A DNA stretch of 64,000 bases from MED-G17 sp963991985 (GCA_963991985.1 CAXDRX010000006.1:1-64000), one strand, 5' to 3'. Numbered from the stretch's first letter, positions 43,255 to 52,629 are shown. Numbers and translations are program-made. Notes: generated by a model not told the origin, from the letters alone.

Positions 43255-45687
43255 TTGAAAACCTATTTTGTAGACATCGTATTACCTCTCCCTTTGCCCA
43301 CCTTTTTTACTTATAGAGTTCAAAGAGAATTAGAAAACGATTTGGCAGTAGGAAAAAGAGTTTTGGTTCCATTTGGCAGGAACAAACTGTATACGGGCAT
43401 TGTTTGGAAAATACACCTTAACAATCCGGGCCATTATCAAGTAAAATATTTGCATTCCATCATAGACCATGAACCAATTATTTCAAAAAAGACGGCAGAA
43501 TTTTGGACTTGGATTTCAGCATATTATGCCTGCACTTTGGGCGAAGTTATGCAAGCTGCGCTTCCTTCTTTATTAAAATTGCAAAGCGAACAAATTCTGG
43601 TTTTGATGGAGCCCATGGATGGGGAAATTCCAAACGAATTGTCTGACAATGAAAAAATAGTTTATGACATTTTGCTTCAAAAAGAAAAATTGGTTGTCAA
43701 AGAATTGTATACCCTTTTGGGAAACAATATTTTCAAGACGATACGGTCTTTATACGATCGGGGGCTGGTGATTACCAAAGAGGAAATAAAGGAAACATAT
43801 CACGAGAGACGGATAAAAATCATCGAAAAAAATCCCCACATGGCAGAGGGAGAATGGGAATTAATTTTTGCCAATCTAGAAAGAAAAGCGCCAAAACAGT
43901 CGGATGCTTTATTGAAAATATTCCAAAAAGGGAAGCAAGAAAAAAGAGAATTTCTAAAAAATTACAGTATTCAAGCTGGCGTATTGAATGGGTTAATCAA
44001 GAAGGGTTTTATTGTTGAAAGCTTACAATCTAAAAGTAGATTGCCTCGTTTTAATATACAAGAGACAAACAACGAACTCTCGGAAAGTCAAAATCATGCC
44101 CTTAAAGAAATTGAAAATAATTTTAAGGATGCTAAACCTACTTTGCTCTGGGGCGTTACGGCAAGTGGCAAAACACATATTTATATCGAACTCATTAAAA
44201 AACAATTAAAGGAGGGTAAGCAGTCTCTTTTTCTTCTTCCTGAAATTGCTTTAACCACGCAATTGACGCACCGGCTTGCAAAATATTTTGGTGATCAACT
44301 CACGGTAACCCACAGCAAATACAATCAAAAAGAGCGTGTTGAGGCATGGAACAAAATATCAAATGGTGAAAAAAAAGTGATTGTAGGTGCTCGGTCTGCG
44401 TTGTTTTCGAATTTTTACAACTTGGGGCTGATCATTGTAGATGAGGAACATGAGACCTCTTTCAAACAGTTTGAGCCAAGTCCTAGATACCATGCTCGAG
44501 ATGCAGCCGTATATCTTGCTCAAAAAAACAAGGCCAAAATTTTATTGGGGAGTGCTACTCCAAGCATAGAGTCTTTCAAAAATGTGCAAAAGGGCAAATA
44601 CAATTTGGTAAAACTGAACAATAAATTCTTACCCGGTAAAAAGCCAAAAATTCAATGTATTGACCTAAAAGATGAATACAAGCGAAAAAGAATGAACGGA
44701 GCTTTTAGCCAAACATTAATTGAAGAAATAGATGCTTGCATACAGTCAGGAAAGCGGGCGCTGCTTTTTCAAAATCGAAAAGGTTTTGTTCCACTCATTG
44801 AATGCAAAACTTGTGGACACATACCTCAATGCAATGCTTGTGATGTAAGCTTGGTGTATTACAAAAAGCAGAACCAAATGCGATGCCATTATTGCGGATT
44901 TAAAGAACATACAAACCAGGCATGTTCCTCCTGCCGTTCAAAAGATTTAATAGAAATCGGATACGGAACTGAAAAAATTGAAGCTTTGGCTGAGGATATT
45001 TTTCCCAATTATCGGATTGGCAGGCTTGATCAAAATGCAGCCAATACTCGAAAAAAGTATGAAAAGATTTTGGATAATTTTGACCAAGGAAATCTAGACA
45101 TCTTAATTGGAACACAGATGATTGGCAAAGGCCTAGACTTTAAAAATGTTGGTTTGGTAGCTATAGTGGATGCAGATTCTTTATTACATTTTCCAGATTT
45201 CAGAGCACATGAACGAACCTTTCATCTGATCACACAAGTAGCCGGGAGAGCAGGAAGACAGGGCTTTGAGAGCAATGTGTTCATTCAAAGTTTCAAACCT
45301 CACCATGCCATATATCAAATGATCATTGGCCAAGATTTTGATGCTTTTTTTCAAAGAGAGATAATGGAAAGAAAAAAACACCTGTACCCGCCCTATCGAA
45401 GATTAATCAAAATTACTATTCGAGATAAGGATTTTATTGCCTGCAAAAATTCTGCACATAAGCTCGCACTTTATCTTCGGAAACAGAGCCTGAATGTTTT
45501 GGGGCCAAGCACACCCTTGGTTGGCCGAATTAGGAATAAGTTTCTTCAGGACGTCTTAATTAAAGTTGGGCTATCCAATACTTCCCTCCAAGCAATCAAA
45601 AATGATTTGTCTGAATTTATTCAGAAAATAAAAGAAGAAAAAGAGCACAATTCAAGTGATTTTTTGGTGGATGTAGATCCATATTAG
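43255..45687 (+). CDS. priA: Primosomal replication restart helicase PriA
   Basis: 810 residues. Reloads the replisome at collapsed forks. Seen: N-terminal DNA-binding domain (VLPLPLPTFFTYRV, GKRVLVPFGRNK), P-loop GVTASGKT near residue 300, LLPEIALTTQL, DEEH box (IVDEEHETSFKQ), eight-cysteine zinc region CKTCGHIPQCNACDVS and CHYCG...CSSC (~521-566), GTEKIEALAEDIFPNY and VAGRAGRQ. Starts at TTG 43255; no ATG further upstream. The stop interlocks with ruvC on the other strand (TTAG at 45684-45687). Confidence 0.96.
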   Translation: MKTYFVDIVLPLPLPTFFTYRVQRELENDLAVGKRVLVPFGRNKLYTGIVWKIHLNNPGHYQVKYLHSIIDHEPIISKKTAEFWTWISAYYACTLGEVMQAALPSLLKLQSEQILVLMEPMDGEIPNELSDNEKIVYDILLQKEKLVVKELYTLLGNNIFKTIRSLYDRGLVITKEEIKETYHERRIKIIEKNPHMAEGEWELIFANLERKAPKQSDALLKIFQKGKQEKREFLKNYSIQAGVLNGLIKKGFIVESLQSKSRLPRFNIQETNNELSESQNHALKEIENNFKDAKPTLLWGVTASGKTHIYIELIKKQLKEGKQSLFLLPEIALTTQLTHRLAKYFGDQLTVTHSKYNQKERVEAWNKISNGEKKVIVGARSALFSNFYNLGLIIVDEEHETSFKQFEPSPRYHARDAAVYLAQKNKAKILLGSATPSIESFKNVQKGKYNLVKLNNKFLPGKKPKIQCIDLKDEYKRKRMNGAFSQTLIEEIDACIQSGKRALLFQNRKGFVPLIECKTCGHIPQCNACDVSLVYYKKQNQMRCHYCGFKEHTNQACSSCRSKDLIEIGYGTEKIEALAEDIFPNYRIGRLDQNAANTRKKYEKILDNFDQGNLDILIGTQMIGKGLDFKNVGLVAIVDADSLLHFPDFRAHERTFHLITQVAGRAGRQGFESNVFIQSFKPHHAIYQMIIGQDFDAFFQREIMERKKHLYPPYRRLIKITIRDKDFIACKNSAHKLALYLRKQSLNVLGPSTPLVGRIRNKFLQDVLIKVGLSNTSLQAIKNDLSEFIQKIKEEKEHNSSDFLVDVDPY

Positions 45688-46259
45688 GTTTTTAATCGGT
45701 CTGGATTGTTTTTTAGAAAATTAGACCAATTTTTTGTTTTGGTCTTGTCTAAAATTGAGGAGGATTGGAAATAATGACAAATAGCTACACCCAAGGCATC
45801 TGAACTATCTAAAAATTCTGGTTTTTCCTTTATTTTCAGCAATCGCATCACCATTGTCTCTAATTGTTCTTTGCTAGCATTTCCATTGCCTGTGATTGAT
45901 TGCTTTACTTTTTTTGGTGCATATTCAAATATGGGTATTTGGTGTTGAATCGCAGCGGCTATTGCCAGTCCTTGAGCTCGCCCAAGTTTCAACATGCTTT
46001 GGATATTTTTACCGTAAAAAGGTGCTTCGAGCGCCATTTCATCCGGTAAAAATTTTCTGATGATTGCTTGGCAACTATTTAAAATCTCAGCGAGCTTTTC
46101 GCCATGTGTTTTTAATTTTCTCAAATCCATCACATCACTAGCGATATAGTATATTTCATTGCCTTTTGTTCCGATAAGTCCATAGCCCATTATATTTGTT
46201 CCAGGGTCAATCCCCAATATTATTTTGTCAAAATGGTCAATGTTTTTTTCGCTTGTCAC
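45684..46259 (-). CDS. ruvC: Holliday junction endodeoxyribonuclease RuvC
   Basis: About 191 residues from GTG 46259 (TTG codons at 46262 and 46274 are alternatives). Resolves Holliday junctions with RuvAB. Catalytic acids visible: IILGIDPGTNIMGYGLI (first Asp), MALEAPFYGKNIQSMLKLGRAQG (Glu), and the C-terminal LDSSDALGVAICHY with the DxxDA motif. ruvA/ruvB are elsewhere. Convergent with priA (interlocked stops); divergent from the flippase-like gene with essentially no spacer. Confidence 0.93.
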   Translation of the reverse strand: MTSEKNIDHFDKIILGIDPGTNIMGYGLIGTKGNEIYYIASDVMDLRKLKTHGEKLAEILNSCQAIIRKFLPDEMALEAPFYGKNIQSMLKLGRAQGLAIAAAIQHQIPIFEYAPKKVKQSITGNGNASKEQLETMVMRLLKIKEKPEFLDSSDALGVAICHYFQSSSILDKTKTKNWSNFLKNNPDRLKT

Positions 46260-46261
46260 CA

Positions 46262-47230
46262 ATGAATAAATCAAATCTACGTTTTGATTTATTTGATCGT
46301 TACAAGAGTTATAAACATTTGGGACAATTTTTCTTGGCTTTGATTTCTATATTCTATTTTCTTTCACATTATGAAAATAGGCTTTTTTCCGCGCCTCTCT
46401 TCAAAATTGAAAAAATGAAAGAATGGATTTCAAATCCTTGGATTTTCCTTGTGATTTTTCTTTTTTTTTTAGGAATTCTGGTGGAATCTATTCGATGGAG
46501 AGCATTGGTACGGTCTTTAGAGCAAGTCACAACAGTCCGAGCAATTGCTGCCATTCTCATGGGTGCTTTTTATGGATCATTTATGCCCAATCGAGTCGGT
46601 GAGTTTGGTGGCCGACTCCTGGTTTTACAGTCAAAAAATCAAGCAAAATCCATACCCATCAATATGCTAGGAGGAACTATGAAATTTTTTGTAAACATCC
46701 TATTTGGTTTGTTGGGTTTGATCATTGTTTTTCTCTACCACAGACATTTTTACTCTCATATTGAAAAAAGTTTGAGCATCGTTTTGATGATTGTGATTTT
46801 TGTGTGGCTTACTTATCGCTACCTCACTCATTCTAAACTATGGGATAAGCGTCTTTCTCAATTTTCTTATTTATCCGAAATTTCCAGAAAAACGATGGCC
46901 TTTGTTTTCTTATTGTCCATTGTTCGGTACCTTATTTTTACGAGTCAATTTCTCTTTCTTCTGAATATTTTTCACCTTCCACAAGCCTTTGAACATTGGT
47001 ATTTGGTATTTGTATTTTACCTTTTCCAAACAGTCAATCCGGTCATGTCCATTTTCGATTTGGGACTACGGGGATTGATTGCTGAATCTGTTTTTGGTCC
47101 ATTTCATCAAAATTTTGAGCCCATATTGCAATCCATAACCTTTTTGTGGATTTTGAATGTTATTTGTCCAGCCATTTTTGGAGCGGTAATTGCGCTCATA
47201 CGTCCGATTTTCAAAAAAAGCTTGCAATGA
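46262..47230 (+). CDS. YbhN/UPF0104-type flippase-like membrane protein
   Basis: 322 residues from ATG 46262 with about eight membrane helices. The core NPWIFLVIFLFFLGILVESIRWRALVRSLEQ...GAFYGSFMPNRVGEFGGRLLVLQ is the signature of the lysylphosphatidylglycerol synthase TM domain (AglD/YbhN, UPF0104), and QTVNPVMSIFDLGLRGLIAE lies in the C-terminal half. Such proteins flip lipid-linked or aminoacylated lipids; no aminoacyltransferase domain is attached. The stop overlaps the glycosyltransferase start by ATGA, suggesting a joint role in a lipid-linked glycan pathway (inference). Confidence 0.8.
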   Translation: MNKSNLRFDLFDRYKSYKHLGQFFLALISIFYFLSHYENRLFSAPLFKIEKMKEWISNPWIFLVIFLFFLGILVESIRWRALVRSLEQVTTVRAIAAILMGAFYGSFMPNRVGEFGGRLLVLQSKNQAKSIPINMLGGTMKFFVNILFGLLGLIIVFLYHRHFYSHIEKSLSIVLMIVIFVWLTYRYLTHSKLWDKRLSQFSYLSEISRKTMAFVFLLSIVRYLIFTSQFLFLLNIFHLPQAFEHWYLVFVFYLFQTVNPVMSIFDLGLRGLIAESVFGPFHQNFEPILQSITFLWILNVICPAIFGAVIALIRPIFKKSLQ

Positions 47231-48360
47231 TATTTTGGATAATAACAAACCTACTTTTTTCCCTTGGTTACTTATTGCTTTTTGCATGGTTTGGAAAAGG
47301 ATGGAAAAATCTTTCTGAAACTAGGACAACTAGAAAGATTGCAAATCATAAGACATTTACTGTGCTTATTCCTGTCCGCAATGAAGAAGAACACATTGTG
47401 CGTCTTTTGCAGTCTATCAAGGATCAAAAATATCCCAAAGATAAATTTGAGGTCTTGCTGATCAATGATTCATCTGAAGATAATACCGAGGTTGTGGTTG
47501 CCAAATTCATCCGCAAAAACCCTGAGTTATCCCTTCAAATGTTTCATTTGCGCGATCAGGGCAAAACAGGAAAAAAAGAGGCCCTAAACTTTGGGGTAGA
47601 AAAGGCTCGTTTTTCTAATATAATAACTGTGGATGGTGACTGTTGTGTGCCTCCAAGATGGTTGCAAGCGTACCATCACAAATTACAAGAAAGAAAGCAT
47701 CATTTTGTTTCGGGTCCTATCGCTTACTTTGAATCGAACAACTTTTTTAAAAATTGTTTGGATATAGAATGTAAAGGATTGGTGACAATAGGTGGGGCAT
47801 CCATACAAAACAAAAAACCCAACCTTTGCAATGGAGCCAACCTGATGTTTACCAAAGAAGCCTTTTGTCGAGTGAATGGTTATCAAGGGAATCAACATTT
47901 GGCCAGTGGAGACGATGAATTTTTGCTTCAAAAAATGGTTGCATTGGGCACCGAAGGCATTGGATTTTTACGCAACCCAGAAGCCATTGTAAAAACCCAA
48001 GCGCCCAAAAATTTCAAAGAATTTTACCACCAAAGAAAACGTTGGGTAAGCAAAAGCAGACACTACAATAACCCAAAGCTAACTTTACTTTTGAGTATGC
48101 TATACCTTTATAATTTTTTTCTTGTCTTAAGCTTTTGTTTTTCTATGTCACAACCTATGCTTTTGATCATTGCCTTGTGCTTTTTATTCACCAAGGCCCT
48201 TATAGAGTATCGATACCTTTATCTATTGAATTTTTTTTCATTTCGCAGGCTTTTCCCAACAGTTCTCCTAGCGCAACCGTTTTATATTTTGTATGTTTTG
48301 GTGATCGGTATTTTAGGCAATTGGGGTACATTTGTATGGAAAGGGAGAGTGCGTAAATGA
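47227..48360 (+). CDS. Membrane GT2 family glycosyltransferase
   Basis: 377 residues from ATG 47227. N-terminal membrane helix (IFWIITNLLFSLGYLLLFAWF), then a GT-A domain: TVLIPVRNEEEHIVRLLQSI, LLINDSSEDNT, TVDGDCCVPPRWL (DxD-like), SGDDEFLLQ acceptor acid, and QRKRWVSKSRHY, equivalent to QxxRW of processive GT2 enzymes; then at least three C-terminal helices. Likely transfers sugars to a membrane acceptor or builds a polysaccharide. It is ATGA-coupled to both neighbours: the flippase-like gene before it and the 85-residue gene after it. Confidence 0.88.
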   Translation: MIFWIITNLLFSLGYLLLFAWFGKGWKNLSETRTTRKIANHKTFTVLIPVRNEEEHIVRLLQSIKDQKYPKDKFEVLLINDSSEDNTEVVVAKFIRKNPELSLQMFHLRDQGKTGKKEALNFGVEKARFSNIITVDGDCCVPPRWLQAYHHKLQERKHHFVSGPIAYFESNNFFKNCLDIECKGLVTIGGASIQNKKPNLCNGANLMFTKEAFCRVNGYQGNQHLASGDDEFLLQKMVALGTEGIGFLRNPEAIVKTQAPKNFKEFYHQRKRWVSKSRHYNNPKLTLLLSMLYLYNFFLVLSFCFSMSQPMLLIIALCFLFTKALIEYRYLYLLNFFSFRRLFPTVLLAQPFYILYVLVIGILGNWGTFVWKGRVRK

Positions 48361-48614
48361 TCGAAATTGGTGCAGTAGAAAAATCAATACTGGGTGCCTT
48401 ACTCTTCCCAGAACCTTTTTCTACATTGGTGGAAGAATGCGAGACTTTTGGCAATCCAAAATTTTTATGGTCTGTCCTTAAGGAGTTGATTCAGCATGGC
48501 TATGTAAAAGCCTTGCATAGGGATTCAAAATTGGAAGAATATGTGAGGGTAGACAATCCTAATGGCCAGCTGTTTCGCAGTACAGCCAAAGGTATTTCCA
48601 TATTGGAGTACTAA
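48357..48614 (+). CDS. Uncharacterised winged-helix-like protein, 85 aa
   Basis: I do not recognise the family. 85 residues: MIEIGAVEKSILGALLFPEPFSTLVEE, NPKFLWSVLKELIQHGYVKALH, NGQLFRSTAKGISILEY. The three-helix layout with a hydrophobic third helix followed by an AKGISILEY tail resembles winged helix-turn-helix DNA-binding domains, in which the final wing carries 'T.kG..il..'. Could regulate its own operon. Coupled by ATGA to the glycosyltransferase, so it is translated with it; the stop interlocks with the convergent gene (CTAA). Confidence 0.65.
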   Translation: MIEIGAVEKSILGALLFPEPFSTLVEECETFGNPKFLWSVLKELIQHGYVKALHRDSKLEEYVRVDNPNGQLFRSTAKGISILEY

Positions 48615-49285
48615 TCGTCATGGTTTAAATGAAATCCCAATCTTTTGGTGGTAGGACTGCCTTGTGCTGCATTGAAATGATTCTTTTGTGCTACTGTCAT
48701 ATGTTCTACTTGTTGAATCGGTGGTACTTGTAAGTCAAAATCTAGGGAGTACAGCATACTTTGCTCAATAACTTTTTCAATGTTGATTGGATCTAAAACA
48801 TCTTTGGTAAGATTTTTAAACAAAAAATTCAACTGCCTTACTCCTTCGACATAAAAATGATTTTCGATATTTACGAAAAGTCTACCAATGATAAAACCCA
48901 AATCATTCGAACGGTTATACTTGAGACTATCGCTTAAAAAGTTATAAATATGAATCATACCAAAATATCCTCTGTCTTGGTTTTCTTTTACATAGTCCAA
49001 TTGGTTTACAGCATGTTTATCATGAAAGGAAAAAACATTGGTATGCATCTGAAAAACAAGAGTATCCCCAGAAAATTTTAAAGAAAACTCAAAATCACTA
49101 TGATCCGCAAATTCAATTTCAACGTTTTTGTCCTTTTTGAGGACTTCAGGGGCCAATTCTTCGGCAATTTCCTTTGCTTTTTCTTTAAAGTTTTGGAAAT
49201 GAGCCAAGGTGTTTCTAAAAACTTTTTGTTTTAGGGTGGCTTTGGTATTTAAACCATACAGGATGTCACGCATATCGTTTTTCAT
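48611..49285 (-). CDS. Conserved hypothetical protein, 224 aa
   Basis: No family recognised. 224 residues, cytoplasmic, probably helical at the N-terminus (LKQKVFRNTLAHFQNFKEKAKEIAEELAPEVLKK), then a beta-containing region (FEFSLKFSGDTLVFQMHTNVFSF) and a conserved-looking block NDLGFIIGRLFVNIENHFYVEGVRQLNFLF. The C-terminal ~30 residues (VAQKNHFNAAQGSPTTKRLGFHLN) look disordered. Between the 85-residue protein and citrate synthase, on the opposite strand to both. The start at 49285 has A-rich sequence upstream. Confidence 0.65.
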   Translation of the reverse strand: MKNDMRDILYGLNTKATLKQKVFRNTLAHFQNFKEKAKEIAEELAPEVLKKDKNVEIEFADHSDFEFSLKFSGDTLVFQMHTNVFSFHDKHAVNQLDYVKENQDRGYFGMIHIYNFLSDSLKYNRSNDLGFIIGRLFVNIENHFYVEGVRQLNFLFKNLTKDVLDPINIEKVIEQSMLYSLDFDLQVPPIQQVEHMTVAQKNHFNAAQGSPTTKRLGFHLNHDD

Positions 49286-49363
49286 TATTTTTATAAATTT
49301 TAATTATGACAATTCAATTTTAATTTAGGGAACATTTCTTAATTTCCCCACGAATTTAATTTT

Positions 49364-50668
49364 ATGTCTATCGAACAAAGAAATAACAATATTGCCACAT
49401 TGAGTATTGGCGAGGAAAAATTTGAAATTCCCTATGTCAAAGGAAGTGAAGAAGAAATAGGATTAGACATTAGTAAATTGCGTGGTCAGTCGGGAGCCAT
49501 TACCTTAGACATTGGATTTAAGAACACTGGTTCGACCACAAGTTCCATCACTTTTTTGGATGGCGAAAATGGAATTTTAAGACATAGAGGATACGCCATC
49601 GAAGACCTAACAGAAAAGTGTTCCTTTTTGGAAGTAGCCTATCTTCTGATTTATGGAGATTTACCCGATCAAAAGGAGTTTGAAAGATTTGATACAGAAA
49701 TTAGGCGACATACCTTGGTTCATGAAGACATCCAAAAAATTTTTAATGCTTATCCTACGGGTTCACATCCCATGGGACAAATCACCACCTTGGTTTCAAG
49801 TTTGTCATCTTTTTACCCACAATCTTTGAATCCAAATCGTTCCGAAGACGAAATTAACATGACCATCATTCGGTTGTTGGCAAAAATGATTACGCTCGCT
49901 TCAATGATTTACAAAAAATCCATAGGACATCCCATTGTTTATCCAAACAATAACTTGGATTATGTAAGCAACTTTTTGAATATGACCTTCAAAAAAGTTT
50001 CCGAGCCCTACGAAATAGATCCGATCATTGTAGACACCCTAAACAAATTGCTCATTCTTCATGCAGACCACGAACAAAATTGTTCCACCAGCACCGTGAG
50101 AATGGTGGGCAGTTCCCAAGCCAATTTGTATGCTTCCATTTCTGCAGGTGTTGTAGCCCTGTGGGGTCCATTGCACGGGGGTGCCAACCAAAAAGTAATA
50201 GAAATGCTAGAAGCCATAAAGGAAGATGGTGGAAATGTTCAGAAATATATCAGCAAAGCAAAAGACAAAAATGATCCGTTCCGATTGATGGGTTTTGGTC
50301 ATAGAGTCTATAAAAATTATGACCCAAGGGCCAAGATCATCAAATCAAATTGCGACCAAATTTTGGAAAAACTCGGTATAAATGATCCTGTCTTAGATAT
50401 TGCCAAGAAATTAGAAAAAGCTGCCTTAGAAGATTCTTACTTTATAGACAGAAAGCTCTTCCCAAATATTGACTTTTACTCGGGAATTATCTACCGGGCC
50501 ATTGGTTTCCCTTTGGATATGTTTACCGTGCTTTTTGCTTTGGGTAGGCTTCCCGGATGGATTGCTCAATGGAAGGAAATGCAATCTCAAAACCAGCCTA
50601 TTAGTCGCCCAAGACAAATTTATACAGGGCCAAAAAAACGGTCTTTTGTAGAAATGTCAGCGAGATAA
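49364..50668 (+). CDS. gltA: Citrate synthase (type II)
   Basis: 434 residues, condenses oxaloacetate and acetyl-CoA at the start of the TCA cycle. Seen: GFKNTGSTTSSITFLDGENGILRHRGYAIEDL, CSFLEVAYLLIYGDLP, HADHEQNCSTSTVRMVGSSQANLYASISAGVVALWGPLHGGANQ with the catalytic His residues, FGHRVYKNYDPRA, and FYSGIIYRAIGFPLDMFT with the catalytic Asp. The N-terminal beta-region and length indicate the hexameric, NADH-sensitive type II form common in Gram-negatives. Ends overlapping murI by 12 bases. Confidence 0.97.
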   Translation: MSIEQRNNNIATLSIGEEKFEIPYVKGSEEEIGLDISKLRGQSGAITLDIGFKNTGSTTSSITFLDGENGILRHRGYAIEDLTEKCSFLEVAYLLIYGDLPDQKEFERFDTEIRRHTLVHEDIQKIFNAYPTGSHPMGQITTLVSSLSSFYPQSLNPNRSEDEINMTIIRLLAKMITLASMIYKKSIGHPIVYPNNNLDYVSNFLNMTFKKVSEPYEIDPIIVDTLNKLLILHADHEQNCSTSTVRMVGSSQANLYASISAGVVALWGPLHGGANQKVIEMLEAIKEDGGNVQKYISKAKDKNDPFRLMGFGHRVYKNYDPRAKIIKSNCDQILEKLGINDPVLDIAKKLEKAALEDSYFIDRKLFPNIDFYSGIIYRAIGFPLDMFTVLFALGRLPGWIAQWKEMQSQNQPISRPRQIYTGPKKRSFVEMSAR

Positions 50669-51475
50669 TTTTTCCGCAATTGTTACTTTTTCTAAATCAA
50701 CTTCATGTCCAAAAAATAGTTTTGATTGGGCAATAAGAAAATCTGTCTTGTCTGTGCAAAAAAACTGATCTCTTTTTGTCTTTTCCTCCATGGGTTTTAA
50801 TTTTAAGCTTTTTTGGAGATAACCAGCAACAATACTTGGAATATTCAAAACCTCGCAATTCGCTCCTAAAAGATGCTTAAATTCTTTCTCTAAAAGTGGG
50901 TAGTGGGTGCATCCCAAAATGCAGTATTCAAAATTTTTATTTTCCACAACCTTTAAATAATGGCCCACCAAGTCCATAGAAATAGAAGTGTTGGACAAAC
51001 CATCTTCGACCAGTGGTGCCAGCAATGGGGTTTCCAAAGCAAATAAATCAACATTCTTTGGCATTTTTTTTTGATAGACTCCACTTCGAATGGTCTTTCT
51101 AGTCCCTACCAACAAAGCTCGAGTAGTAATTCCTGAATTCAATCGGAAATAAGAAACAATGGGCTCAATGACATCTAGGATAGGAAATGGGTCCCCCATT
51201 TTTTTCTTTACTTCATTTAGAACTGTACTTGCACTGTTGCAAGCCACCAATACCGCACCTACTTCTTTTTGAATGAAAAAATCAATAACACGGGATGTTA
51301 AGCGGATCAAAATTTCCTCGCTCTTATCTCCGTAAGGCATGTGTAGGGAATCCCCAAAATAAACGATTGGGTGGCCTGGCAGAAGTGACTTCACGGCACT
51401 TGCAATGGCAAGTCCGCCAGCTCCTGAATCAAAAATTCCTATTGGTTTTTGAATGGATTTTGAGCGATTATTCAA
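50657..51475 (-). CDS. murI: Glutamate racemase
   Basis: 272 residues; converts L- to D-glutamate for the peptidoglycan stem peptide. Seen: PIGIFDSGAGGLAIASAV, YFGDSLHMPYG, VACNSAST with the first catalytic Cys, VGTRKTIRSGVYQ, and ILGCTHYPLLEKEF with the second Cys. Complete. It starts 8 bases inside the end of the second OmpH-like gene, so it is cotranscribed with the two chaperone genes and may be translationally coupled. Confidence 0.95.
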   Translation of the reverse strand: MNNRSKSIQKPIGIFDSGAGGLAIASAVKSLLPGHPIVYFGDSLHMPYGDKSEEILIRLTSRVIDFFIQKEVGAVLVACNSASTVLNEVKKKMGDPFPILDVIEPIVSYFRLNSGITTRALLVGTRKTIRSGVYQKKMPKNVDLFALETPLLAPLVEDGLSNTSISMDLVGHYLKVVENKNFEYCILGCTHYPLLEKEFKHLLGANCEVLNIPSIVAGYLQKSLKLKPMEEKTKRDQFFCTDKTDFLIAQSKLFFGHEVDLEKVTIAEKLSR

Positions 51476-51974
51476 TGCCCAATTTTTGCTTTACTGCAAG
51501 CATTATGTCATCTTTGGGGGCAGAGTAAATAATGCCTGAACCTTCGGAGGTATCCACCACATAATCATAGCCTTTTTCTTTCGCAACAGCAATGATTGCC
51601 TCTTTTGACTTGTCAATAATTGGCGTCATTTTTTCCTGACGTTGCTGCATCAAATCATTTTGAGCATTTTGCTGCAGTTCCTGGTATCTTCCATACATAT
51701 CCTCCAATTGTTTTTGCTTAATTTCCAATACAGATTTTGGTGAACTGGTATCTTGTTGCAAAGCAATTTGCATTTTTTGCATCTCGCTTTCCATTTGTTT
51801 TAAACTTTCTTGATATTTTGTTTGAAGAGCTACCATTTCTTCTTGAATTAATTTTAGGTCAGGGATTTGCTCCAACAGCTTGGTTGAATTGATGTTGGCA
51901 ATCTTAGACTGTCCATTGGATGCAATAGCAGTAGCTATAAAAAAAAGGACAATTAGGTTTCGTGAAATTTTCAT
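51468..51974 (-). CDS. Skp/OmpH family periplasmic chaperone
   Basis: 168 residues from ATG 51974: signal peptide (ISRNLIVLFFIATAIASNGQ) and a mature protein with KIANINSTKLLEQIPDLKLIQEEM followed by a long lysine/glutamine/methionine-rich coiled coil (~60-125) and a C-terminal GYDYVVDTSEGSGIIYSAPKDDI strand. Skp/OmpH trimers hold unfolded outer-membrane proteins in the periplasm. This is the second of two adjacent paralogues, 33 bases after the first. Confidence 0.85.
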   Translation of the reverse strand: MKISRNLIVLFFIATAIASNGQSKIANINSTKLLEQIPDLKLIQEEMVALQTKYQESLKQMESEMQKMQIALQQDTSSPKSVLEIKQKQLEDMYGRYQELQQNAQNDLMQQRQEKMTPIIDKSKEAIIAVAKEKGYDYVVDTSEGSGIIYSAPKDDIMLAVKQKLGIE

Positions 51975-52007
51975 AATGATTTGCAAAAATAAATATAAAC
52001 TGTAAAT

Positions 52008-52589
52008 CTACCTTAGATCGGGAGGCAAATTGGCGTCCCCGTTATTTGTTTCTCCTTGCTTTCCCTTTGTACTGGATGGTACCACTCCCAATTCATCCAA
52101 TACTTCATCACTTTTATCAAATTTTGCATTGGTATAAAGCATACTCATTTGTCCTCCTTTGTCGAAAATAAAGTCTAAGGCATTGTCTTTGGCCACTTTT
52201 TGTATCGCGGTATAAATTTTGTCTTGAATTGGTTTAATCCTCTTTTCTTTTTCTTTAAATAATTCTCCTTCGAAACCAAAAATTTTGTTTTGATAGCTTT
52301 TGGTTTCCCTTTCCTTTGAAATGATTTGTTCTTCTCTTTTCTTTCTGTCGCTTGCCGTCAAAAGTGGTTTTTCGACTTGATAAGTTTTGTACATCTTCTC
52401 TATTTCCATGTATTTTGCTTCCACCTCTTTTTGCCATTGATCTGACATTTGATCAATTTCTTTTTGTGCCGAACGGTATTCTGGGATTTGATTTAATAAG
52501 TAGTCGGTATCCACAAAGGCAAACCTTTGAGCACTTGCTTGTTCTGCAACAAATAAAGTTAGGAAGAATGTTAAAAATAGATTTTTCAT
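52008..52589 (-). CDS. Skp/OmpH family periplasmic chaperone
   Basis: 193 residues: signal peptide (FLTFFLTLFVAEQASAQ), then FAFVDTDYLLNQIPEYRSAQKEIDQM, a long coiled coil (WQKEVEAKYMEIEKMYKTYQ and KSYQNKIFGFEGELFKEKEKR) and a C-terminal strand LDFIFDKGGQMSMLYTNAKFDKSDEVLDELG. Paralogue of the next gene; tandem Skp genes are usual in Bacteroidota and typically lie downstream of bamA, which is not visible here. The 61-base upstream spacer holds candidate promoters for both strands. Confidence 0.87.
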   Translation of the reverse strand: MKNLFLTFFLTLFVAEQASAQRFAFVDTDYLLNQIPEYRSAQKEIDQMSDQWQKEVEAKYMEIEKMYKTYQVEKPLLTASDRKKREEQIISKERETKSYQNKIFGFEGELFKEKEKRIKPIQDKIYTAIQKVAKDNALDFIFDKGGQMSMLYTNAKFDKSDEVLDELGVVPSSTKGKQGETNNGDANLPPDLR

Positions 52590-52629
52590 ATTTTATTGTT
52601 TTCAAATATCATACCTTTTTTTTGAAGCT

